Assembly (NCBI RefSeq): GCF_004342845.1
Contig: NZ_SLXB01000013.1
Coordinates: forward strand, 1-64,000
Length of the DNA stretch: 64,000 nt
Reading direction: 5' to 3'
Source: Prevotella heparinolytica
Lineage (GTDB): Bacteria > Bacteroidota > Bacteroidia > Bacteroidales > Bacteroidaceae
Shown: in pieces, positions 8,850 through 17,629 of the stretch
How positions within the stretch are numbered: the stretch's first letter is position 1
Layout: each line of letters starts with the position of its first letter
Made by a program: the position numbers and the translations under genes
The notes under the pieces: generated by a model
Database searches by the model: none
What the model saw: only the letters and a program-made list of their open reading frames with translations
What the model was told of the DNA's origin: nothing

Positions 8850-10064
8850 TTACTTATTAAAATGAAGCGTATGCCCCATACGTTCCTTTTTTGTACGGAG
8901 GTAACGTTCGTTATACTTATTCGGAATCGATTCAACAGGAACATTCTCCGTAATTTCCAATCCATAGGCTTCCAAACCGACGCGTTTCACCGGATTATTG
9001 GTCAGCAAGCGCATCTTATGCACACCGATCTCACGAAGGATTTGTGCTCCCACTCCATAATCGCGCTCATCGGCCAGATGGCCCAGACAGAGATTGGCAT
9101 CTACGGTATCCAGTCCATCTTCCTGCAATTTATACGCCTTCATTTTTTCCATCAGACCAATGCCGCGTCCTTCCTGATTCAGATAAACAATCACACCTTT
9201 ACCGGCTTTCTCTATCATCTCCATTGCTTTATGCAACTGCTCACCGCAATCGCAACGTTTAGAACCAAAAATATCTCCCGTCGCACAAGAAGAATGTACA
9301 CGCACCAAAACAGGTTCTTCCAACTCCCATGTACCCTTGAACAAAGCTACATGCTCCAAGCCATTTGACTTCTGACGGAAAGGAATCAAACGGAAATGTC
9401 CATGCTCAGTAGGCATATCCACCTCCACACCTTTCTCTATAATAGATTCTTGTTTTAAACGATAAGCAATCAAATCGCGAATAGAAATCAGTTTCAAACC
9501 AAACTCATCCGCCATCTTACGTAATTCGGGCAAACGCGCCATGGTTCCGTCTTCATTCATAATTTCCATCAGTGCACCAGCCGGATATAGTCCCGCCAGA
9601 CGAGCCATATCAATAGCAGCCTCAGTGTGTCCGGCACGCCGAAGTACCCCTTTTTCTTGAGCATACAGCGGGTTAATATGCCCGGGACGGCCAAATGTGG
9701 CAGGAGTAGAAGCCGGATCGGCCAATGCGCGAATAGTAGCTGCACGATCGGCAGCAGAAACACCGGTAGTACAACCTTCCAGCTTATCAATTGTCACAGT
9801 AAAGGGAGTGCCCAGCACCGAAGTATTATCCGACACTTGATGCGGCAGGTCCAGCTCCTTGCAACGTGAAACAGTAATCGGAGCGCAGAGTACGCCACGA
9901 GCATGTTTCAGCATAAAGTTCACTTTCTCCGGAGTTATCTTCTCCGCCGCAATTATCAAATCGCCCTCATTTTCACGGTCTTCATCGTCTACTACGACCA
10001 CAAAATTACCGGCCTTGAAATCTTCAATGGCTTCTTCTATTGTATTCAATTTTACATTTTCCAT
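8850..10064 (-). CDS. ribBA: Bifunctional DHBP synthase / GTP cyclohydrolase II
   Basis: Riboflavin biosynthesis enzyme of 404 residues with two fused domains. The first (about 1-205) makes 3,4-dihydroxy-2-butanone 4-phosphate from ribulose 5-phosphate and shows [11 protein letters not shown] and [18 protein letters not shown]. The second (about 206-404) opens GTP and shows the zinc-binding stretch [20 protein letters not shown], then [10 protein letters not shown] and NNPVKRVGL. Both active sites look intact. It lies 14 bases downstream of the LptF/G permease gene in the same direction, so the two are probably one operon. No FMN riboswitch is recognisable upstream. Confidence 0.96.
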   Translation of the reverse strand: MENVKLNTIEEAIEDFKAGNFVVVVDDEDRENEGDLIIAAEKITPEKVNFMLKHARGVLCAPITVSRCKELDLPHQVSDNTSVLGTPFTVTIDKLEGCTTGVSAADRAATIRALADPASTPATFGRPGHINPLYAQEKGVLRRAGHTEAAIDMARLAGLYPAGALMEIMNEDGTMARLPELRKMADEFGLKLISIRDLIAYRLKQESIIEKGVEVDMPTEHGHFRLIPFRQKSNGLEHVALFKGTWELEEPVLVRVHSSCATGDIFGSKRCDCGEQLHKAMEMIEKAGKGVIVYLNQEGRGIGLMEKMKAYKLQEDGLDTVDANLCLGHLADERDYGVGAQILREIGVHKMRLLTNNPVKRVGLEAYGLEITENVPVESIPNKYNERYLRTKKERMGHTLHFNK

Positions 10065-10078
10065 AATCTATATCTTTT

Positions 10079-11980
10079 TTATCTATTTTCTCTTTTTTCT
10101 ATTATCGCAATGACCTCCTCGTTCGTCTTGATAATCCGCTCCATATCCTTATTCAAGCGAATACGGAATATCCAGATACGGAAGTAAAAGAACAAGCCTA
10201 TCGGGAAAAGCACTCCACAGAGCAAATTCAACCAATAACTACGAAACGGGCGGACATGTGCATGAATAGGAATAATAGGATAGTTGTTCAACTCAGTCAG
10301 CAAAGTGATAGATTTCGTATTCGACATTTCATCTATCAAGATTTCCAGCCGTTCGTTAATCTCTTCCATCACCTCATCCCTATTACCGGCCATCCACAAC
10401 TTAAAATAATTAGGTGCACGCTTCAAAGCTTTCTTCTTGGCATATGCGCGACAATCAGCCGACAATGCCCGTAAGTCTCCGGGGATGCGTACATAATCGG
10501 GATCTTGAATGATGACTTCCTTGCGAAACAGATGGCGCACATTACGAATTCCCACTACCTTCTTGAACCAATTTATATAAGCATCTGCGTTCAACACCAC
10601 AGAATCGCTATTCGCTTTGTAAGTAAGGAATGCCCCCAACGGTGCCAATACAGCCGTACTGGTCCACATTCCCATCCATACAACCCACTTACCGTCACGA
10701 GCCATCTTATAGCCCGTGTTATTGATGATATAATAAACAATGAAAATCAATACAGAAACAACTACCGGCATTCCCAACCCTCCTTTACGGATAATTCCTC
10801 CAAGAGGAGCACCAATAAAGAAGAAGATAAGGCACGCCAACGAAAGAGTCAGTTTTTCGTGCCAGGAAGTCATGTGCCGACGAAGGTTATTTTCTGTCAT
10901 CGATATATCGTTGCTTTTAAAACTCCAATCGCTTCCGGCACCTTCGACCCGACCAATAGCTGTAGATATGATCTTCTGTTTCTCTACTAACGTAGCCATA
11001 TTGAATATACTGTCCACACTGTACTCACCCAAATGAGCTTTTTCTATTTTCAATGTATCTTCCTTAGTCATACCGGTCGTAACCCTATATGTTCCCTGCA
11101 TCGCCTCTTCGTAATATACACGAGCCAGACTGTCATTCTGAACTTGCATTGAATCAATGTCTATCTGCAGTTTCTTCATGTTCTTACTATTGGAGTAATT
11201 GCTCATGATACCGGCATCTACCATATTAAAATCCGAGTCAAACTCAATTATTGCATGTTTCTCACGAAAAGCCTCCCGGCGATAAGGCACATTTCTTTGA
11301 TCCATGCTCTGCGACTTCAGGTTTTCAAACTGTTCGCCACTATATAAGTGTAAATACAAATGTTTCTTATCAGCAGTCATTTCCAAACGTCCCGAATCAG
11401 CTTTTATAATTTGGGCATTCTCAAAGCCCTTTTCAAAGTTATATATAAGGACATCATACAACATACCCGTGTCACGGTTCTTCCGTTTCACATACAGGTT
11501 ATAACCATCTATTTCATCATAGAATACTCCTTCAGGGATATCAAGTTCAGGCGCTTTCTGCTTCATGGAAATAAGCAAAGTACCTAAATCAGTCTGGGCT
11601 TTAGGCCCTATCACATTTTGGAAATAAAAAGACAGACAGCAAATAAATACGATAAAGATGATCAGAGGCCGCATGATTTTCAGCAACGAAATGCCGGCCG
11701 CCTTCATGGCAAGCAGCTCAAAGCGTTCTCCAAAATTACCGAAAGTGATAAGAGCAGCCAGCAGAACAGCCAGCGGCAATGAAACAGGAACCAAGGTCAG
11801 TGCTGAATAAAAGAAGAACTGTGCCATGACAGTCATCTCCAAGCCTTTCCCGATCAGTTCATCCACATACCTCCACAAAAATTGCATCATGAAGATAAAA
11901 AGGCAGATGAAAAAAGTCCCTATAAAGAGTGTGCAGAAACTCTTCAGGACAAATATATCTAACTTTTTTATGCGCAACAT
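10079..11980 (-). CDS. LptF/LptG family lipopolysaccharide export permease
   Basis: Inner-membrane permease of the YjgP/YjgQ family, which together with LptB moves LPS from the inner membrane to the Lpt bridge. I start at the ATG giving MLRIKKLDIFVLKSF, the usual opening of the family; the frame stays open nine codons further upstream. Three N-terminal membrane helices are followed by a periplasmic domain (about 110-360) and more helices (LACLIFFFIGAPLGGIIRKGG is a family hallmark). A C-terminal extension (about 450-600, charged, then another hydrophobic hairpin LCGVLFPIGLFFYFRIWIF) makes it longer than the enterobacterial proteins. It precedes ribBA. Confidence 0.9.
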   Translation of the reverse strand: MLRIKKLDIFVLKSFCTLFIGTFFICLFIFMMQFLWRYVDELIGKGLEMTVMAQFFFYSALTLVPVSLPLAVLLAALITFGNFGERFELLAMKAAGISLLKIMRPLIIFIVFICCLSFYFQNVIGPKAQTDLGTLLISMKQKAPELDIPEGVFYDEIDGYNLYVKRKNRDTGMLYDVLIYNFEKGFENAQIIKADSGRLEMTADKKHLYLHLYSGEQFENLKSQSMDQRNVPYRREAFREKHAIIEFDSDFNMVDAGIMSNYSNSKNMKKLQIDIDSMQVQNDSLARVYYEEAMQGTYRVTTGMTKEDTLKIEKAHLGEYSVDSIFNMATLVEKQKIISTAIGRVEGAGSDWSFKSNDISMTENNLRRHMTSWHEKLTLSLACLIFFFIGAPLGGIIRKGGLGMPVVVSVLIFIVYYIINNTGYKMARDGKWVVWMGMWTSTAVLAPLGAFLTYKANSDSVVLNADAYINWFKKVVGIRNVRHLFRKEVIIQDPDYVRIPGDLRALSADCRAYAKKKALKRAPNYFKLWMAGNRDEVMEEINERLEILIDEMSNTKSITLLTELNNYPIIPIHAHVRPFRSYWLNLLCGVLFPIGLFFYFRIWIFRIRLNKDMERIIKTNEEVIAIIEKRENR

Positions 11981-12056
11981 TTTACTTGTTTCATGCAATA
12001 AGAACACAAAAGTAGCATAAAAAGGGGAGTAGAGGAAATTTTTAATCGAAAGTTAA

Positions 12057-12443
12057 CTAAAAACCGCAAGTTCTACGCAAGGTATCTACTTGAGTCTCCC
12101 ATAATTCACACAAATCAGCTACCTCGTCCGCAGCCGCAAAGTCGATTATTTCCAAAACAAAATCGTTAGTCAACTCATTATTGGTCATTTTCAGTTCAAA
12201 GAACTCGCGCTCATTCTCATCATCCATCCATTGAAAACGAATAAAAGAATAGGCTCGTACAGCCACAATCTCCGCATCTCGTTTTTCCGTCTTTCCCCAA
12301 AAGAAGGTGACAGTTTTGTCGTCCGATTGAACCCTATCGGCAAACCAGCCCTCCAAACCGGTAGGAGTACTTATCGCTGCCCAAAGAATGCTTTTAGAAG
12401 TTGCATTCAAGAGAAACTCCAAATGTATTTTTTCCCTTTCCAT
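12057..12443 (-). CDS. START-like (SRPBCC fold) domain protein
   Basis: A 128-residue single-domain protein. It begins MEREKIHLEFLLNATSKSILW and contains the AHSA1/SRPBCC-like stretch ISTPTGLEGWFADRV, followed by alternating strands and a C-terminal helix ending LCELWETQVDTLRRTCGF. The fold usually binds hydrophobic ligands in a cavity, but the ligand here is unknown. It is a common single gene in Bacteroides. It stands just upstream of the LptF/G gene on the same strand, and a shared transcript is possible. Confidence 0.8.
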   Translation of the reverse strand: MEREKIHLEFLLNATSKSILWAAISTPTGLEGWFADRVQSDDKTVTFFWGKTEKRDAEIVAVRAYSFIRFQWMDDENEREFFELKMTNNELTNDFVLEIIDFAAADEVADLCELWETQVDTLRRTCGF

Positions 12444-12646
12444 AGTGTATTCGTCTTTGTTATTGCGCCAGCCAAGATAAAAACTTTTTTCTAATTACAA
12501 AAAACAAATCCTCTATTTTATTTAGGTTTATCCTCCCTTGTAACTGTAACCAACTGACAATGTTCCACAAAGCTCCTTTAAAAAAGAGTATAATAATATA
12601 ATCTCTCTCTCCGACGAGAGAAAAGAGATAAAAATCCCACAAAAGT
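12444..12646. other. Intergenic, AT-rich
   Basis: The stretch between the START-like gene and the tRNA promoter holds no convincing gene. A short imperfect dyad (TCTCTCTCTCCGACGAGAGA, around 12602) is the only structure noticed. Confidence 0.4.
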
Positions 12647-12677
12647 TTTGGCATTTTAAATAAAAGCTCTATCTTTG
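12647..12677 (+). promoter_or_regulatory. tRNA promoter
   Basis: -33 TTTG (12647-12650), a 19-base spacer and -7 TATCTTTG (12670-12677): a textbook Bacteroides housekeeping promoter 21 bases ahead of the tRNA. Confidence 0.85.
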
Positions 12678-12698
12678 CACCCGCAATCGAGAAACGAT

Positions 12699-12775
12699 GG
12701 CGGGATAGCTCAGCTGGTTAGAGCGCATGATTCATAATCATGAGGTCCCCGGTTCAATCCCGGGTCCCGCTACCA
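12699..12775 (+). tRNA. tRNA-Met (CAT anticodon)
   Basis: A 77-base cloverleaf with encoded CCA. The acceptor arms are GGCGGGA and TCCCGCT (first pair G-U). The D arm is GCTCAGCTGGTTAGAGC. The anticodon stem is CATGA/TCATG with loop TTCATAA and CAT at 12733-12735. The T arm is CCCCGGTTCAATCCCGGG. It lacks the initiator's three G-C pairs in the anticodon stem, so it is elongator Met, or Ile2 with lysidine-modified CAT, which cannot be told apart here. Confidence 0.93.
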
Positions 12776-12785
12776 AGTAAGATTT

Positions 12786-12830
12786 AGACTGTTGGGAGGC
12801 TTCCACTCTTGGCGGTCTTTTTTTCTTTTT
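12786..12830 (+). terminator. Terminator after the tRNA
   Basis: AGACTGTT (about 12786-12793) can pair, with G-U pairs, with GGCGGTCT (12811-12818). A run of T follows. It lies between the tRNA and the convergent HTCS gene. Confidence 0.5.
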
Positions 12831-15800
12831 ATCCCTCGTTTGGCGTTATGGTGGGGCAATCAATTACGCCCCCTCCGCTTACAAACTCTCTCGGTTTTAT
12901 GCCGAACTGTTTCTGAAAACATTTTGCAAAATAAGACGGACATTGAAACCCACCATGTAGCATATTTCACTAATCCGGTATTGATTCTCCATAAGCAATG
13001 CTGCCGCTTTCTTAAGCCTTACAATCTGAATCAGTTCATTGGGGGTAACATCTGCCAACGTTTTGATTTTTGCAAACAGCCCGGAACGACTTATGCACAA
13101 CCGCTCTGCCAAAAAATCGACAGACAACTCCGGATTAGAAAAGTTCTGCTCTATAATCTCATTGATGCGAGTAAGAAATTTGTTATCCATCGTATTGCTC
13201 GCAACGCTGGTCAATGGTATCATAGGCATTTTCGAGAATTTGTTACGCAACAAATTACGCAAATCAAGCAGATTCTTGATACAGGCCTCCAGATATTGCA
13301 CGGAAAAAGGCTTCTCTATATAAGCGTCCGCCCCGCAATCCAAGCCTTCCACCTTAGAGTCCACATCCGTCTTAGCAGTCAACAGAATAAGGGGAATATG
13401 GCTTGTGGTTTGATCAGCCCGTATCTTCCGACAAAGCTCTATTCCATCCATACGAGGCATCATCCAGTCGCATACAATCAAAGCCACATCATTCTCTTTC
13501 ATCTTTTCCAATGCATCCAACCCATCTTCTGCAGTCAAAACAATATATTGCCCGACAAAACTATTCAAGAGAAAATGCCGCATCTCCTCATTATCATCTA
13601 CAATCAACATCACCGGCCTATCTTTGGGGGCAATCACCTCCGGCAATCTTTCTGAAAGAATATCCTCCGGAATTGCAGGGTTAAGGATATCCGAACTTCC
13701 GTTCCCCGCCTCTGTCTTGCTTTGTTCTATAGGGAGCGTCACAATAAAGGAAACCCCTTTGTTTACATTCGATTCCACCTCTATGCAACCATTATGAGCT
13801 TCTACAATACTCTTCACGATGCTAAGACCGATGCCTGTGCCCGGCTTATTGTCCGCAGCCTGATAGAAAGGTTTAAAAATCCTCTCTTGCTCTTCCTTGC
13901 TGATGCCGATCCCATTATCCGTCACTCTGATGACAAACGTGCGCTGTTCGGGCTGTATCGTGCAAGATAAGAGCACCTTGTCTTCCGTATATTTACTGGC
14001 ATTAGTCAATAGGTTGCTTATAAGTTTTGTAATCGCTTCGCTATCCACCATAGCCACAAAATCCACATCTGGATATTCCACGTCCAGCCGGACACCATGA
14101 TGAGAAATAAAAGGTCCAAACCGTTCGCATACAGTTTCCAGCAATTGACGTATGTTTTGCCAAGCAAACCGAATAGTCATACCCTCTTGCTCCACCCTGC
14201 GAAAGTCTAACAACTGATTCACTAAGAATAACAATCTTTGGCTGTTACGGTTTATTATGTTCAAATCGTTACGTACTTCCATTGGGATCGGAACGGTTGA
14301 CTTCATGATTTTCTCCAAAGGTCCTATGATAAGCGAAACCGGAGTACGTATCTCATGAGCTATCATTGTAAAGAACTTGATTTTAGCCTCGTGTACTTCC
14401 TTCTCCTTGGTCACTTTCAACCGGTTGATTTCCTCCGTATGTTTCTTCTCTGTCCATTTCAACAGAAAACGTATGAAGAAGGTCAACACGAAACATACTA
14501 ATATGGAATAGATGATTTTGGCAACCATACTCCAATAAAAGGGCGGATAGATGATTATTTTTAGGGTGGCTTCCTTGTCACTCCAAACCCCATCATTATT
14601 AGTCGCCCTTACCCTGAATATATAATCTCCTGCGGGCAGATTAGTATAAGTAGCCTTATTTTGTGCCCCCACATAATTCCATTCCTTGTCAAACCCCTCC
14701 AATTTATAGGCATATTGATTCTTCTCCGGTGTGCAATAGCTCAACGAGGCATATAAAAGACTGAAAACATCCTCTTTATAAGAAAGCTCCAATTCCGTCA
14801 TCGCACTCAAAGCCTTCGGAAGCAACCGGTCTCCTATTCTCATTTCCTTATTAAAGACCTCCAGACCGGTTATAACCACCGGCGGGAGTACTTTGTTAAT
14901 CTTTATCTGATAAGGATAGAAAGCATTGAAGCCATTCACCGAGCCGATGTAGATTTTCCCATCTGAAGCTTTCAATACCGCATTTGGCAAAAACTGTTCA
15001 CTCTGCAACCCATCACTGACAGAAAAAACCTGAGTTCCCTCTCCCGGTACATAACGAACCAGCCCTTTGGCAGTAGTCAGCCATAATACTCGCTGTTCCT
15101 CCACTATTCCACAAATATTACTGCTGGGAATATTCAAAGGAACAGCCTCAAACGCATCATGTTTCACATCATATCGACATAGACCATTCATCGTTCCAAC
15201 CCACATATTCCCGTCACCGTCAATCAAGGTACAATTCACCTGATCGCTGAGTAAAGCACCAGAAATGCCGTCGTGTACGTAGTTCTTCCAAGTTTGTCTG
15301 TCCGGATTATATCTGAACAACCCTTTCCCTTGTGTAGAGAACCAAATGTCCCCATTCGCATCCTGATCTATATCAATGGTCAATGAACCTAAGTCCATCA
15401 CTCTTGTAAAATTATCCGTTTTCCGATTATACAAATTTACTCCGGACATAGATGCCACCCAAATATTCTCATCACGGTCTCTGAAGATAGCGTAAGAGCT
15501 CGTTCCATCAAGCGTTGACGGATTATTCCGATAAGAAACATAGACTTTAAAGATTCCTGTCTGCAAATTCAGCACATTTACTCCTCCTGTATAAGTACCA
15601 ATCCACAGATTATCATCGTCCATGCACAGTGCATGCACATTATGATAAGAAAGACTGTTTTCCTTGCCGCTTGCCCGATAACAAATAAATCTTCGCTCTT
15701 CCGGCACATAACAATTCAACCCTCCATCATCCGATGCAATCCATATACGTCCATATCTATCTTCACAAAAACGCCCGATAATAGTTCCATTCACCGAATT

Positions 15801-16841
15801 GGAGAAACGAGAATGAGCAAAGCTCTCAAATTGCCCCGTATTGGGCGAAATGTAATTCACTCCACCGTAATAGGTACCTATCCATACCCCTCCCTCACGG
15901 TCTTTCACAATAGGATAAACAAAGCGGTTGGAAATGGAATGAGGTTCTGTCTCATCTTCTGCAAACAAATGATGTTCTCCAGTAAGCGTATTGAACAATA
16001 GTAGTCCATCATCCGAACCTATCAAAAGCTGGTGAGGAGCATATTCCATCAAGGAATGGATATGCGATACTCCTTGCCCGGTTGACGGATGCAGGAACGT
16101 TGTCACTTTTCTCGTATACCTGTCCACTTTCTGCAACCCGCATTCCCAAGTTCCCAACCAAAGCACACGCTCCATGTCTTCCATAAGAGCCAATGAATTC
16201 GAACTCTGTCCATCCGTCTCATAGACAAGCTGATAAGGTTCAAACTTGTTTTCCGCCTTGTTCAACTTAGTCAGTCCTGCTCTTCCCCAATTTGTTACAG
16301 TCCATATCTGATTGTCCGCATCTACCATAACGGCAGCTACCAGATTATCCGCATCTCGAAACTCATATTGTTCCAAATAGCATTTGTTCGCATTATACTT
16401 GAAGACTCCTTGCCCCACAGTCGAAAACCACAAGTTTCCATCTTTGTCTTCCGCAATGCAACTGACAGTAGTCTTGAGGCTTATCCCACGCAAAGTAGTA
16501 ACATTAAAAGCTCTTAGGGATTCCGTCTCATAATCATAGATCAAAACCCCTTTATCCGTTCCCACCCAAATCCGATCTCCCGTATCATACAACGCCGAAA
16601 TGTATTCATTCTGCCCTTGCGGATTAGATTTATAGACTTTTATGTTAATTCCGTCATAACGGTTCAATCCATCATCACTTCCAAACCACATAAAGCCATA
16701 TTTATCTTGTATGATGGCACGTACAGTATTAGAAGATAATCCATTCTCCACAGAGAAGTGGCGAAATCTAAAGTCTGCTGAAGCTACGACCGATACGCAA
16801 AACACGATTAGAACCATTATGATAAGAATCTTTTTTTTCAT
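12829..16841 (-). CDS. Hybrid two-component system regulator (HTCS), frameshifted near the C-terminus
   Basis: One-protein sensor-regulator for a polysaccharide locus. It has a signal peptide (1-22), two periplasmic beta-propellers (about 24-640; repeated WxGTxxGL-type blades) and a Y_Y_Y domain. A membrane helix (about 765-790) is followed by HisKA with MIAHEIRTPVSL (His about 829) and HATPase with NLLTNASKYT, DNGIGIS and GTGIGLSI. A receiver domain (Asp about 1125 in CDWMMPRMDG) and an AraC-type HTH complete it. The continuous frame ends at 12897 with an atypical tail. Adding one base at about 12946-12950 lets the other frame, ending at 12829, supply the canonical QCPSYFAKCFQKQFGIKPRE. It probably controls the neighbouring SusC/SusD/GH127 genes. 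Confidence 0.9.
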
Positions 16842-16959
16842 TCCTTTATTTATAAGATTTCGCTTCCCGAAATTTTAATGCAATAAGATCACCGAGCATT
16901 CTCCTTACCATTTCCCGGATTAATCCTGTGTCCGGGCAGGTATCTCCCATCGCGACCAA
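16842..16959. other. Upstream region of the HTCS gene
   Basis: No gene. No perfect TAnnTTTG box was found on the minus strand; the promoter of the HTCS gene is not evident. Confidence 0.35.
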
Positions 16960-17114
16960 TCATAAGTTTGTCGACAGGCTGTCTTTCGAGAGTGTAAAAA
17001 TAATGCTTTCCTCATTATGTTTACACATTTCTTCATAAATAGATTTTCTATCTGCTTTTTCAGTCCCACATATGGGCAAATACACCGTTTTCCCTCTATG
17101 CCATCTCTGCATTA

Positions 17115-17461
17115 CCTGAGTTCGGGATAAGAAACAGGTCGATAGTCTCATCCGCCGGCTTGTGTTCCAAAGCTAAACTCCACTGGTTATCAATAGTTTA
17201 CATCTCCCTTGTCAGACACTTGCCTCTGACGGCTCAAACACTTGTGTCTGTCACGTCAGAGACTTGTGTCTGTCGGCTTGAACACTTGCCTCTGTCACGA
17301 CAAAGGCTTGCGGCTGTCAGACAGGGGGAGAGAGCGGTCGGCCTGAAAGGCTCTCTTCTCTTCTGCCCAATCACCGTAAACCGGTGCATCCGGGAAATAT
17401 CCGCCCGGCAGGATGCAGCACCGCATCTTTAGCAAAAGTAACCACTTATCCCGAACCCAGG
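17115..17461. mobile_element. MITE-like element, copy A
   Basis: A non-coding 347-bp element. The terminal inverted repeats are CCTGAGTTCGGGATAAG (17115-17131) and, at the right end on the other strand, CCTGGGTTCGGGATAAG (17461-17445), matching at 16 of 17 positions. It is flanked by a 9-bp near-perfect duplication, TCTGCATTA (17106-17114) and TCTGTATTA (17462-17470). The inside holds five 22-bp units. Copy B at 26.1 kb is about four-fifths identical by eye and lies in inverted orientation. No transposase is encoded, so mobilisation would have to be in trans. Confidence 0.82.
17215..17324. repeat. Five 22-bp units inside MITE copy A
   Basis: Units start at 17215, 17237, 17259, 17281 and 17303. 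The core is RACTTGYSTCTGWC, alternating CACTTGCCTCTG and CACTTGTGTCTG variants. Some contain dyads of the GACACNTGTGTC kind. Confidence 0.8.
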
Positions 17462-17629
17462 TCTGTATTAGAGCAGTATTCACTCCGTATAAAGAGACCT
17501 CTATATGTACGAAGTAAGTACGGGATCTGCCCACAGCCTTAGCTGATACAGGTACTTCATGAGACAAACTTAAAGTGCTACCACGAACTCCAATTAAGTC
17601 ACAACTAAAAAAACATAAAAAGTCATCGT

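Noticed and set aside
8769..10064. FMN riboswitch for ribBA
   Set aside because: The gene is only 14 bases after the LptF/G gene and no conserved riboswitch elements could be read upstream.
12699..12775. tRNA as the attachment site of an integrated element
   Set aside because: No integrase lies next to it and no repeated 3' tRNA fragment was found in the window.
12792..13655. Long + strand frame (287 codons) opposite the HTCS gene
   Set aside because: It is the antisense of the REC and AraC domains; composition (His, Gln, Ile rich) and lack of motifs mark it as a shadow.
17295..17461. Coding potential inside MITE copy A
   Set aside because: The frame continues from the interrupted small ORF into the element only by chance; copy B does not preserve it.
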